The position numbers and the translations under genes are program-made. From assembly GCF_030730875.1 (NCBI RefSeq), contig NZ_JAVAMA010000003.1, positions 62,001-126,000 on the forward strand: 64,000 nt of DNA, read 5' to 3'. Positions 53,876-61,921 of the stretch are shown here, in pieces. How positions within the stretch are numbered: position 1 is the first letter of the stretch; the number at the start of each line of letters is the position of its first letter. The notes beneath the pieces were generated by a model. It was not told the DNA's origin, did not search any database, and saw only the letters and a program-made list of their open reading frames with translations. The stretch comes from Sphingomonas sp. DG1-23. GTDB taxonomy: Bacteria > Pseudomonadota > Alphaproteobacteria > Sphingomonadales > Sphingomonadaceae.

Positions 53876-55168
53876 ATGTCCACCGGTTTTGATCGCGACG
53901 CCGACGAGTTCGCCCGCGGCGCGCGCGCGATTGTCGTCTATCCCGAAATGGGCGCCAGTTCGCGCGATGCCGAAGCGCGCCTCGAAGAGACCGCCGGGCT
54001 GGCCGCGGCGATCGGCGTCGAAGTGTGCGAGAAAGTCACGGTCAAGCTGCGCCAGCCCAAGCCGGGGACGTTGATCGGCTCGGGGCAGGTCGAGGCGATC
54101 GCCGAGACCGTCCGCGACGCGGAACTCCAGCTCGCGGTGTTCGATGCGGGCCTGACTCCGGTCCAGCAACGCAATCTCGAGACGGCGCTGGGCTGCAAGG
54201 TGATCGACCGCACCGGGCTGATCCTCGAAATCTTCGGCGAGCGCGCCCGCACTGCCGAGGGCCGGCTGCAGGTCGAGCTCGCCCATCTCGATTATCAGGC
54301 GGGCCGGCTGGTGCGCAGCTGGACCCATCTCGAGCGCCAGCGCGGCGGCTTCGGCTTTCTCGGCGGCCCGGGCGAGACCCAGATCGAGGCAGACCGCCGG
54401 CTGATCCGCGACCGGATGGCGCGGCTCAAGAAGGAGCTCGACCAGGTCAGCCGCACGCGGACCTTGCACCGCGACCGGCGCCAGCGCGCGCCTTGGCCGG
54501 TGATTGCGCTGGTCGGCTATACCAATGCCGGAAAGTCCACGCTTTTCAATCGCTTGACGGGCGCTGACGTCATGGCGGAGAATCTGCTCTTCGCCACGCT
54601 CGACCCGACCTTGCGGCAGATTGCGCTGCCCGGGATCGACAAGGCGATCCTCTCGGACACAGTGGGCTTCGTCTCCGAACTGCCGACCCAGCTCGTCGCG
54701 GCGTTCAAGGCGACGCTGGAGGAAGTGGTGTCGGCCGACCTGCTGATCCATGTCCGCGACATCGCCCATCCCGACAGCGAGGCGCAGCGCGCCGATGTCG
54801 AAAAGGTGCTCGCCGAGATAGGCGTCGCCGAGACGACGCCGCGGTTCGAGGCGTGGAACAAGCTCGATCTGCTCGACGACGCGCGTCGCGAGCAATTGCG
54901 CGAAGATGCCGGCAAGCGCGAGGACGTGATGCCGATCTCGGCGTGGACGGGGGAGGGCGTCGACACCCTGATCGCCACCGTCGCCGCGCGGCTCACCGCG
55001 GGGCATCGTCGCTACACGATCAGTCTGCCCGCCGGCGACGGAGCCGGGGCGGCGTGGCTCCACCAGCACGGCGAGGTGGTCGAGCAACGGATCGAGGAAG
55101 AGCAGGCGCTGTACGAAGTGCGGATGGCGCCTGGGGACTATGAACGATTCCTGACGCGGCAGGGCTGA
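53876..55168 (+). CDS. hflX: Ribosome-associated GTPase HflX
   Basis: 430 residues. The N-terminal HflX domain (about 15-205) contains VRSWTHLERQRGG and the glycine-rich GGPGETQIEADRR (163-175). The G domain has G1 GYTNAGKST (214-222), G3 DTVGF, G4 NKLD and ends SAWTGEG. HflX splits stalled ribosomes, especially under heat stress. The gene follows hfq, the classic hfq-hflX pair. Length is slightly longer than E. coli HflX but typical for the group. Confidence 0.96.
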   Translation: MSTGFDRDADEFARGARAIVVYPEMGASSRDAEARLEETAGLAAAIGVEVCEKVTVKLRQPKPGTLIGSGQVEAIAETVRDAELQLAVFDAGLTPVQQRNLETALGCKVIDRTGLILEIFGERARTAEGRLQVELAHLDYQAGRLVRSWTHLERQRGGFGFLGGPGETQIEADRRLIRDRMARLKKELDQVSRTRTLHRDRRQRAPWPVIALVGYTNAGKSTLFNRLTGADVMAENLLFATLDPTLRQIALPGIDKAILSDTVGFVSELPTQLVAAFKATLEEVVSADLLIHVRDIAHPDSEAQRADVEKVLAEIGVAETTPRFEAWNKLDLLDDARREQLREDAGKREDVMPISAWTGEGVDTLIATVAARLTAGHRRYTISLPAGDGAGAAWLHQHGEVVEQRIEEEQALYEVRMAPGDYERFLTRQG

Positions 55169-55207
55169 GCCCGGAACACTGCCACGGGGAACGCATGATT
55201 CGCCGCT

Positions 55208-55240
55208 CCCCTCCCGCTTGCGGGAGGGGCTAGGGGAGGG
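55208..55240. repeat. Palindromic intergenic repeat, CCCTCCCGC family
   Basis: CCCCTCCCGC-TT-GCGGGAGGGG (55208-55229) followed by CTAGGGGAGGG, matching the copy at 38865. It lies after hflX, and the TAG stop of the leftward TonB-like frame falls within it, so the last codons of that gene run into the repeat. Confidence 0.7.
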
Positions 55241-55586
55241 TGCGACGGGGAGGCTGGTGCGACTCGCGCACGTCAGGCCCTTCGACCCCTGCAAGCGGGA
55301 GGCGAGCGACCGGTGGTGGGGATTTGTCGATTTCGAAGCGGATCGGGACCCGGATGCGGCGGACGCCCGCGGCAAGACCCTCGGTCGATCCCTTTCCGGC
55401 GAAAGTGGTGATGCTCCCGGCGACCACCGCGCACGCGGCGCGGTCCAGCGCGGCGTCGCCGCTGCTCGCCACCGGTTTGCAGGCGAGCAATCTCTCTTTC
55501 GGTCCCACCAGCGCCTCGACCCATACGCGGCCCTCTGCGCCCCGGTGCAATGCTTCGGCCGGGTAGCTGTCCGCAGCTTCGATCAT
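55230..55586 (-). CDS. TonB C-terminal-domain protein (possibly the 3' half of a frameshifted gene)
   Basis: 118 residues if it starts at ATG 55586. Residues about 5-75 match the TonB C-terminal fold: SYPAEALHRGAEGRVWVEAL, ERLLACKPVASSGDAALDRA, ACAVVAG. There is no N-terminal anchor in this short form. The frame is open for another 400 bases upstream with natural-looking coding (GVWLQAVATEHFGATG, RVTALREIRPLACGAMAFTL, RRCPILPPPP), including a Pro stretch just before the TonB domain, as in intact TonB-like proteins. I think this is the 3' part of a gene whose start is the next ORF upstream. Confidence 0.55.
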   Translation of the reverse strand: MIEAADSYPAEALHRGAEGRVWVEALVGPKERLLACKPVASSGDAALDRAACAVVAGSITTFAGKGSTEGLAAGVRRIRVPIRFEIDKSPPPVARLPLAGVEGPDVRESHQPPRRTLP

Positions 55587-55593
55587 GCGCGGC

Positions 55594-56127
55594 CTAGGTG
55601 GCGGCGGCAGTATCGGGCAGCGCCGGCTGTTCAGCGTGAAGGCCATCGCACCGCAGGCGAGCGGACGGATCTCGCGCAGCGCAGTGACCCGGTAGATCGA
55701 CCCATATTGCATCCCGCGGCGGGCATCTCGCCGCGCGATGCAGCCGGTCGCGCCGAAATGCTCGGTCGCCACGGCCTGCAGCCAGACGCCGCGGACCGCC
55801 GAAACGATCGCGCCGCGCCTGGCCGAGCGCGCGTTCGAGCTGGGACCGGACGGCGGCGGCGTCGAGGCAGAGATGGCCGACCTCCTGCATTCCTCGCGGT
55901 CGAAGCCGCTCGTTCTTCTCGAGAAGCGCGCGGCGTTCGAAGCTGGCATGCGCCCAGTCGCCATCGGCGACGACGAACAACCCTTCGAGCGGCGCCGGCC
56001 CACCGATCCGGATGCCGCGCGGAAACAGCAAAGGGAAGCAGACGATCAGCAGTATCAGCGCGCCGATCGTGCCGTAGAGGATCAGGCCGGCAGGGCGCAG
56101 GTTGCGCACCGCCCGCCCGAGGCTCAT
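55594..56127 (-). CDS. Membrane protein, likely the 5' part of a frameshifted TonB-like gene
   Basis: 177 residues as read, from ATG 56127, overlapping the mazG stop by four bases. Residues 1-110 look real: one membrane span (LILYGTIGALILLIVCFPLLF) then a polar part up to about QLERALGQARRD. From there the frame becomes Arg/Pro-rich and unlike a protein, while the frame one base over continues with normal composition into the TonB domain. A single indel near 55840 would restore one protein of about 298 residues. It could be sequencing error or true decay. Confidence 0.5.
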   Translation of the reverse strand: MSLGRAVRNLRPAGLILYGTIGALILLIVCFPLLFPRGIRIGGPAPLEGLFVVADGDWAHASFERRALLEKNERLRPRGMQEVGHLCLDAAAVRSQLERALGQARRDRFGGPRRLAAGRGDRAFRRDRLHRAARCPPRDAIWVDLPGHCAARDPSARLRCDGLHAEQPALPDTAAAT

Positions 56128-56873
56128 CCGCGCTTGGCCTTGACCCAGAGCGCTTCCTTGCCGTCAAGATCGAGCCCGGCGAACGCCGCGCCGGCTTCGG
56201 CTTCCATTGCCTTGAAGCGGCGCTCGAACTTGGCGTTGGCGCCGCGCAACGCCGCCTCGGGGTCCACGCCCTGCTTGCGCGCCCAATTGACCACCGCGAA
56301 CAGCAAGTCGCCAATCTCTTCCTCGCGATGCGCGGGCGACGTGGCGGCTTCGACTTCGGCGAGTTCCTCGTCGATCTTGGCGCGGGCGCCGCTCGGATCG
56401 GGCCAGTCGAAGCCGGTGCGCGCGGCGCGCTTCTGGAGCTTTTCGGCACGGAGCAGAGCAGGGAGGCCGAGCGCGACGCCGTCGAGCGCGCTCTCATGCC
56501 CTTTCGCACCGCGCTCGTCCGCCTTGATCTGCTCCCACAGATGATGGCCGCCCGCATCGGCGCCGAGAAAGATGTGCGGGTGGCGGCGCTCCATCTTGTC
56601 ACTGATCGACTCGATCACGTCGGGGAGCGCGAAATGGCCGGCTTCCTCGGCCATGCGGCTGTGGAACACGACCTGGAGGAGCAGATCGCCGAGTTCGTCC
56701 CTGAGCTCGGCCATGTCGCCGCGCTCGATCGCGTCGGCGACTTCATAGGCTTCCTCGATCGTATAGGGCGCGATCGTCGCGAAGGTCTGCACCGTGTCCC
56801 ATTCGCAGCCGGTCTTCGGATCGCGCAACCGCGCCATGATCGCGACGAGGCGTTCGATATTGGCCGAAGTCAT
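56124..56873 (-). CDS. mazG: Nucleoside triphosphate pyrophosphohydrolase MazG
   Basis: 249 residues. MazG cleaves (d)NTPs to monophosphates and pyrophosphate and can lower toxic nucleotides. The two MazG domains are seen: EEAYEVADAIERGDMAELRD and ELGDLLLQVVFHSRM (about 38-75), where the metal-binding E-E-x-x-E/E-x-x-D pattern lies, and a second EELAEVEA, EEEIGDLLFAVVNWAR (about 180-215). Standard length. It starts the leftward pair with the TonB-like gene. Confidence 0.93.
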   Translation of the reverse strand: MTSANIERLVAIMARLRDPKTGCEWDTVQTFATIAPYTIEEAYEVADAIERGDMAELRDELGDLLLQVVFHSRMAEEAGHFALPDVIESISDKMERRHPHIFLGADAGGHHLWEQIKADERGAKGHESALDGVALGLPALLRAEKLQKRAARTGFDWPDPSGARAKIDEELAEVEAATSPAHREEEIGDLLFAVVNWARKQGVDPEAALRGANAKFERRFKAMEAEAGAAFAGLDLDGKEALWVKAKRG

Positions 56874-56948
56874 GCGGAGAAGGCTCTTTCAACTGGATCG
56901 TGTCGAACCGGCATAGCCCCTTGGGATGCCTTTACGCCACCCGGCGGA

Positions 56949-57908
56949 TCAGAACCATATCCTGATCCCGGCGACGAAGCTCGTGCCGCCGGTTTCGTCG
57001 CCGCGTCGACGCGCATAGTCTGCAGTGGCGCCGAATTTGCGCTCCCAAGATACGCCGACATAGGGCGCGAATTCGCGGATGCGCTCGTAACGGAGCCGCA
57101 GCCCCAGCTCCATGTCGGACAGGCCGGCGCCGGTCGCGCTCTCCGGCACGTCCTGCGCGGCGAGGTTCAGCTCGGCGCGCGGCTGGAGCACGAGGTCCTG
57201 CGTGATCCGCTGATCGTAATAGCTCTGGATCCGGCCGAGCAGATCGCCTCTGGTGGAGAGGAACAGCGTGCCCTCTACATCGAACCACCACGGCGCGACG
57301 CCCTCGACACCGATCGCGGCCCAGGTGCGGCGCGGCCCCGGCCCGAGATCCTGGCGGAGGCCGGCCTGCAGGTTCCAGTACGGATCGAGCGCGCGGCTGT
57401 AGAGCGCCTGCACTTCGGCGCTCTCGACGGCGCCGCCGAAATCGCCGCTGCCTTCGCTTTTCAGGGCTAAGCGATCCCGGTCGCCGCCGATCCACGCCTC
57501 GCCATCCCAGCGATAGCCCTCATTGCCCTTGCGCGCCTGATATTCGGCGAGGTTGAACGCCAGCTGCGACCAGCGTCCGCCGCCATGCTCGCGACGAAGC
57601 TTGTCCTGCGCGGTCGCCATGGCACCGGCACCCCAATAGCTGTCGGCGGCGCGGTCGCGGGGAGGGGCGGGAGCGGACGCATCGCCGGGAGCAAGATCGG
57701 TGCCGGTCGCCCCGGCCGTCGCGCTTTCCTGCATCGTCGACATATCGTGGCCGGCGTGCGGATCGGCCGGCACGGGCATGTCGTGGCCGGCATGGGGATC
57801 GGCCGGCACGTGCGTCTGCGGCGGCGGTGCGGGCATGGAATGCGCCGAATGATCCTGCGCCGCAGCGGGCATGGCGAGGATCAGCGGCGCGAGCCCCGAC
57901 AGCCTCAT
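56949..57908 (-). CDS. copB: Copper resistance outer-membrane protein CopB
   Basis: 319 residues from ATG 57908, overlapping the copA stop (ATGA). A signal peptide (MRLSGLAPLILAMPAAAQ) precedes a His/Met-rich copper-binding stretch (about 19-60) containing two copies of PADPHAGHDM. The rest is a beta-barrel (about 95-319) with ALYSRALDPYWNLQAGLRQD, GVEGVAPWWFDVEGTLFLS, and a terminal IRIWF. CopB sequesters or exports copper at the outer membrane. It pairs with CopA. Confidence 0.93.
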   Translation of the reverse strand: MRLSGLAPLILAMPAAAQDHSAHSMPAPPPQTHVPADPHAGHDMPVPADPHAGHDMSTMQESATAGATGTDLAPGDASAPAPPRDRAADSYWGAGAMATAQDKLRREHGGGRWSQLAFNLAEYQARKGNEGYRWDGEAWIGGDRDRLALKSEGSGDFGGAVESAEVQALYSRALDPYWNLQAGLRQDLGPGPRRTWAAIGVEGVAPWWFDVEGTLFLSTRGDLLGRIQSYYDQRITQDLVLQPRAELNLAAQDVPESATGAGLSDMELGLRLRYERIREFAPYVGVSWERKFGATADYARRRGDETGGTSFVAGIRIWF

Positions 57909-59608
57909 GCGCCGGTCTCCTCGAGCGGGCGCACGCTGACGACCTGCATCATCCCGGCGTGCATGTGATAGAGCATATGGCAATGGAACGCCCAGTCGCC
58001 GGGCACCGCGGTCACGTCCCAGCTGACCTTGCCGCCGGGCAGGACATTGACCGTGTGCTTGCGCGGCGAATGACCGCCATGGCCGGTCACCAGCTCGAAG
58101 AAATGGCCGTGCAGGTGGATCGGGTGCGCCATCATCGTGTCGTTGACCAAAGTCACCCGGACGCGCTCGCCGGCGCGGAAGGCGATCGGGTCCTTCACTT
58201 CGCTCAATTTCTCGCCGTCGAACGCCCACATATAGCGTTCCATGTTGCCGGTCAGGTGGATCTGCAGCTCGCGCTCCGGCGCGCGGACATCGGGATTGCG
58301 CTCCAGCGCCACCAGATCGCGATAGGTGAGCACGCGGTGGCCGGCATTTTCGAGGCCCTGGCCGGGCTCGCCGGTGCGATCCGCCGGCATCGGCGCGATC
58401 GTCTGGACGCCCGGACCCATTTTGACCTGTGGGGCATTGGCGGGATCGCGCATCGCCATGCTGTGCGACATGCCGCCGTGATCCATCCCGGTCATGTCCA
58501 TTCCCATGTCTCTCATCGTCGCGATCGGCCGCTTGCGCAGCGTCGGGATTTCGGCCGCCATGCCGGGGCGGGGCGCCAGGGTCGCGCGTGCCATTCCCGA
58601 GCGGTCGACCGATTCGGCGACGAGCGTATAGGCGCGATCCTCGGTCGGCGTGACGATCACGTCATAGGTCTCGGCGACGGTGATCTGAAGCTCGTCTACC
58701 GGCACCGGGCGGACATTCTGCCCATCGGCCTGGACCACGCGCATCTCCAGTCCCGGGAGTCGCACGTTGAAGATCGTCATCGCCGAGGCATTGATGATGC
58801 GCAGCCGCACGCGCTCGCCGGGCTGAAACAGCGCCGTCCAATTGTCCTTCGGGCCGTGGCCGTTGACCAGATAGGTATAGGTCGATGCCGTGACGTCGGC
58901 CACATCGGCCGGATCCATCCGCATCCGGACCCATTCGAGCCGATCCTTTAGCGGCTGATCCTCGCCCGCGATCAGGCCGGCGAGGGTCTGACGCTGGCGA
59001 TTGAAATAGCCGGGCTGCTTCTTGAGCTTCGCGAAGATCGCGTGTGGATGGAGCGGGCTATGGTCCGACAGCACGACGACATGCTCGCGATCGTAGCCGA
59101 TCGGATCCGCCCCTGCCGGATCGATCACGATGGGACCATAATGGCCCATCTGCTCCTGCAGCCCCGAATGGCTGTGATACCAATAGGTGCCCGACTGGAC
59201 GATCGGGAATTCGTAGGTGAAGCGCGACCTTGCCGGGATGCCGGGAAACGAGACGCCGGGGACGCCGTCCATCTGGAAGGGCAGGATCAGCCCGTGCCAA
59301 TGGACCGAAGTCTCCTCGTCGAGAGCATTGACGACGTGAAGCCGCGCGGTCTGTCCCTCGCGCAGGCGGAGGAGGGGGGCGGGGACGGTGCCATTGATGC
59401 CGATCGCGTGACTCCGCCGCCCGTCGACCTGCATCATCTGGTGCGCGACGCGCAGGGTGATGTCCGCGCCGGACAGCATGGGCAGCGTGGGAGCGAGGCC
59501 CGGCGAAACGCTCTGTGCCCAGCCGGGCATCCAGCGCGCGCAAGCGGCCGCGCCCCCGGCGAGGGCAGCCCCGCGCAACAGCCGCCGCCGATCGGTCGTC
59601 GCATGCAT
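57905..59608 (-). CDS. copA: Copper-resistance multicopper oxidase CopA
   Basis: 567 residues. A twin-arginine signal (RRRLLRG at 7-13, cut near Ala-Gln at 31-32) sends it folded to the periplasm. Three cupredoxin domains carry the copper sites: SVHWHGLILP, WYHSHSGLQEQMG, HPIHLHGHFFEL and HCHMLYHMHAGMM (type 1 plus trinuclear centre). A Met-rich insert (MGMDMTGMDHGGMSHSMAM, near residue 380) binds extra copper. It oxidises Cu(I). First gene of copAB, behind a CueR-type promoter. Confidence 0.95.
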   Translation of the reverse strand: MHATTDRRRLLRGAALAGGAAACARWMPGWAQSVSPGLAPTLPMLSGADITLRVAHQMMQVDGRRSHAIGINGTVPAPLLRLREGQTARLHVVNALDEETSVHWHGLILPFQMDGVPGVSFPGIPARSRFTYEFPIVQSGTYWYHSHSGLQEQMGHYGPIVIDPAGADPIGYDREHVVVLSDHSPLHPHAIFAKLKKQPGYFNRQRQTLAGLIAGEDQPLKDRLEWVRMRMDPADVADVTASTYTYLVNGHGPKDNWTALFQPGERVRLRIINASAMTIFNVRLPGLEMRVVQADGQNVRPVPVDELQITVAETYDVIVTPTEDRAYTLVAESVDRSGMARATLAPRPGMAAEIPTLRKRPIATMRDMGMDMTGMDHGGMSHSMAMRDPANAPQVKMGPGVQTIAPMPADRTGEPGQGLENAGHRVLTYRDLVALERNPDVRAPERELQIHLTGNMERYMWAFDGEKLSEVKDPIAFRAGERVRVTLVNDTMMAHPIHLHGHFFELVTGHGGHSPRKHTVNVLPGGKVSWDVTAVPGDWAFHCHMLYHMHAGMMQVVSVRPLEETGA

Positions 59609-59637
59609 CGAATTCTTCTCCGGGCGAAATCGCCGAG

Positions 59638-59668
59638 GCTATGGAGTTTGACACCATGTCAGAGTCAA
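59638..59668 (-). promoter_or_regulatory. CueR-type operator/promoter of copA, 19-base spacer
   Basis: Reading leftward, TTGACT (59668-59663) and CATAGC (59643-59638) are 19 bases apart, the over-long spacer typical of MerR-family promoters. Between them lies an imperfect dyad with TTGAC and GTCAA as its ends. It sits in the gap between copA and the divergent cueR, so it can serve copper-dependent activation and cueR autoregulation. Confidence 0.6.
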
Positions 59669-59705
59669 GCCACCACAGGGCCGGCGCTTGTCGAGGAACA
59701 TCGCG

Positions 59706-60098
59706 ATGAATATCGGCCAGGCCGCCCAGGCGAGCGGCGTTTCGCAGCGGATGCTCCGCCACTATGAGAAACTGGGACTGATTCCGCCGCCGCCGCGACG
59801 CGCAAGCGGGTATCGCGACTATTCCGACGCCGATGTCCACCGGCTACGCTTCATCGCCAGCGCGCGCGACCTCGGTTTCCCGATCGAGGATATCCGGGAA
59901 TTGCTCTCGCTGTGGAGCAATCGCCAGCGTTCGAGCGCCGACGTCAAGGCGCTCGCGCTTGCACGCGCAGAGGATCTGGGCCGCAAGGCGCGCGCGCTCG
60001 ACGAGATGCGGCGCACGCTCAGCGACCTTGCCGGGCGCTGCCACGGCGACGATCGCCCCGATTGCCCGATCATCGATCGGCTTGCGCGCGACGACTGA
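59706..60098 (+). CDS. cueR: Cu(I)-responsive MerR-family regulator CueR
   Basis: 130 residues from ATG 59706, behind GAGGAA. The N-terminal MerR winged helix is MNIGQAAQASGVSQRMLRHY with GYRDYSDADVHRLRFI. The dimerisation helix follows, then a C-terminal metal loop with C112 and C120 (CHGDDRPDCPII), the same positions as the two Cu(I) ligands of E. coli CueR. It should activate copAB on copper excess. Its stop is directly adjacent to the stop of the convergent hxlR-type gene. Confidence 0.93.
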   Translation: MNIGQAAQASGVSQRMLRHYEKLGLIPPPPRRASGYRDYSDADVHRLRFIASARDLGFPIEDIRELLSLWSNRQRSSADVKALALARAEDLGRKARALDEMRRTLSDLAGRCHGDDRPDCPIIDRLARDD

Positions 60099-60497
60099 CT
60101 ATTCGCCGGCGCGGCGTTCGGCATAAGAGGCGCGGGCCGCGTCGATGCGTTCGGCATTGGCGACCACCCATTCGGCGAGCCCGCGGACCGGACAGAGAAA
60201 TTCCTTGCCGAGCGGAGTCAGGGCATATTCGACTTGCGGTGGCGTCACCGGAGTCACCGTCCGCGAAACGAAGCCATTCTCTTCGAGATCGCGCAGGGTC
60301 GACGCCAGCATCTTCTGACTTATCTCGCCAACTTCGCGCCGCAACGCATTGAAACGACGGGGACCATTCCCGAGCGTGCGCACCACCAGCAAGGTCCATT
60401 TGTCGCTGATCCGCGCCAGCATGCGGCTGATATGCTCGCAAGCGGCGGTATCGTGATGGTCACCTGGTATCGCGCAGGTGCCTCCTTGTTCGGTCAT
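60099..60497 (-). CDS. HxlR-family transcriptional regulator
   Basis: 132 residues from ATG 60497, chosen for the AAGAAGG ribosome site; a GTG eight codons upstream is less likely. Winged-helix motif: HISRMLARISDKWTLLVVRT, LGNGPRRFNALRREVG and SQKMLASTLRDLEENGFV. Two N-terminal cysteines (C8, C20) could sense thiol-reactive compounds, as in HxlR members such as YodB. It is divergent from an FMN-dependent oxidoreductase, its probable target. Confidence 0.9.
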   Translation of the reverse strand: MTEQGGTCAIPGDHHDTAACEHISRMLARISDKWTLLVVRTLGNGPRRFNALRREVGEISQKMLASTLRDLEENGFVSRTVTPVTPPQVEYALTPLGKEFLCPVRGLAEWVVANAERIDAARASYAERRAGE

Positions 60498-60550
60498 GGT
60501 TGCCTTCTTTAATCTGGTCACCTTGGGAAACTAGCACACACGAGGTTACT

Positions 60551-61144
60551 ATGCACGCCAAGCCGCGTATCGCCGTCATCATCGGCTCGACTCGTCCGTC
60601 GCGGTTCGCCGACGGACCGGCGCAATGGATATTGAAGCAAGCGCAGGCGCGGGGAGACATGGACGTGGAGCTCGTCGACCTGCGCGATCACCCGCTGCCG
60701 TTCTTCGATGAGATCGCATCGAATCTGTGGATGCCGAGCAAGGATCCGGAGGCGATCCGCTGGCAGGAAACCGTGGGTCGCTACGACGGCTATATCTTCG
60801 TGGTCGCCGAATATAATCACTCGATCACCGGGGTGCTCAAGAACGCGCTCGATCAGGCGTACAAGGAATGGAATCGCAAGCCGTTCACGGCGATCGGCTA
60901 TGGCGGCACCGGTGCCGTCCGCGCGATCGAGCATCTCCGCCAGATCGGGGTGGAACTGCACATGGCGTCGACGCACGCGGCCGTACATATCGGCGGGGCC
61001 GACTTCATGGCCGTCCATCCGGCCTTCGGAAACAAGCCGATCGAGGAGATCGAGGCAAATCTGTTGGCATCGACCCAGACCGCGCTCGACGAACTGGTCT
61101 GGTGGTCCAAGGCGACGATGGCCGCGCGAGCGGTCGCGGCCTGA
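60551..61144 (+). CDS. NADPH-dependent FMN reductase-type oxidoreductase
   Basis: 197 residues from ATG 60551. A flavodoxin-like fold: IAVIIGSTRPSRFADGPAQW binds the FMN phosphate, then FDEIASNLWMPSKDPEAIRW, GYIFVVAEYNHSITGVLKNALD, and GYGGTGAVRAIEHLRQI. Members reduce quinones, azo dyes or chromate. With the divergent HxlR-type regulator it probably forms a quinone or electrophile response pair. A good stem-loop follows the stop. Confidence 0.9.
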   Translation: MHAKPRIAVIIGSTRPSRFADGPAQWILKQAQARGDMDVELVDLRDHPLPFFDEIASNLWMPSKDPEAIRWQETVGRYDGYIFVVAEYNHSITGVLKNALDQAYKEWNRKPFTAIGYGGTGAVRAIEHLRQIGVELHMASTHAAVHIGGADFMAVHPAFGNKPIEEIEANLLASTQTALDELVWWSKATMAARAVAA

Positions 61145-61155
61145 GCGTTCGGGGA

Positions 61156-61180
61156 GCGGGTCGGCGTGAAACCGGCCCGC
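61156..61180 (+). terminator. Stem-loop terminator after the FMN reductase gene
   Basis: GCGGGTCGG (61156-61164), loop CGTGAAA, CCGGCCCGC (61172-61180): nine pairs including one G-T. It begins 12 bases after the stop. No T-run follows, so if it terminates it would be imperfectly rho-independent. Confidence 0.55.
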
Positions 61181-61195
61181 TTCTCAGGCAAACAT

Positions 61196-61223
61196 CAGAA
61201 CGATAATATACATTATGTAAAAT
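61196..61223 (+). other. Candidate dif-like XerC/XerD recombination site
   Basis: The 28 bases divide into a left arm CAGAACGATAA, a centre TATACA and a right arm TTATGTAAAAT. The right arm matches the E. coli XerD-binding arm (TTATGTTAAAT) at 10 of 11 positions, and the centre is the reverse complement of the E. coli TGTATA. The left arm keeps the GATAA/CATAA end. It is strikingly AT-rich in this genome and lies between genes. Whether it is the chromosomal dif cannot be decided here. Confidence 0.5.
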
Positions 61224-61240
61224 GCAGGACGGTTTTTGCG

Positions 61241-61921
61241 TCAGGTCTCGTCCCTGCGCATCCGGCGCTTCGGCTTGGCGTCGGCCGGCGCCGTGGTGGC
61301 GTCGCCGGTCCCGTCGCCGGCTTCGGCTCTGGGCTGGAGCACCAGCACATTGTTTTCGACGCGCCAGCTGTGCAGCCGCGACAGGAAGTTCATGCCGAGC
61401 ACGTCGAGATCGCCGAAGCTCTCCGACACCACCACGCCGAGATCCTCGGTCTCGAGCGGCCCGATCGCCAATTTCTGAATACGGCCGCGGCGCGCTGCGA
61501 CCGTGCCGTTGGCGGTCTCGATCATCGCGGGCAATCCGTTGCCGGCGGTGACGTTCGATTCTGCCGCGGTGCGATCCGAGATCGCCGTGATCGTCGCGCC
61601 GCTGTCGATCAGCATCCGCCGCTCGACGCCGTTGATCGTCACCCGCGCCCAGAAATGGCCGTCGGGCGCCATGCGGATGCGCACGGTCTCGCCCTCGACC
61701 TGTTGGTCGTCGATGCCGAGCTTCGCCGAAGCCGCGGCGAACAACGCGCCGAGTTCGTGGCGATGCGCGACCGCGAGCACGGTCAGCACGATGATCAACG
61801 CCCAGGTGATCAGCGAGCGCAGCACGAAACCGATCGACAGCCTGCGCACCGAAAGCGCGCTGAGGACGAGCACGAGCACGCCCACCAGCCAGATCAGGTC
61901 CATGCTGTCCCATTCGCTCAC
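61241..61921 (-). CDS. TIGR02281-type clan AA aspartic protease
   Basis: 226 residues from GTG 61921, which overlaps the upstream stop by GTGA and has GGAGA seven bases before it. Two or three N-terminal spans (LIWLVGVLVLVLSAL, SLITWALIIVLTVLAV) anchor it. The retropepsin-like domain (about 75-195) has D106-S-G (LIDSGATITAIS) and the strand DVLGMNFLSRL. The C-terminal tail is acidic-basic and disordered. A membrane-bound aspartic peptidase of unknown substrate. Confidence 0.88.
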   Translation of the reverse strand: MSEWDSMDLIWLVGVLVLVLSALSVRRLSIGFVLRSLITWALIIVLTVLAVAHRHELGALFAAASAKLGIDDQQVEGETVRIRMAPDGHFWARVTINGVERRMLIDSGATITAISDRTAAESNVTAGNGLPAMIETANGTVAARRGRIQKLAIGPLETEDLGVVVSESFGDLDVLGMNFLSRLHSWRVENNVLVLQPRAEAGDGTGDATTAPADAKPKRRMRRDET

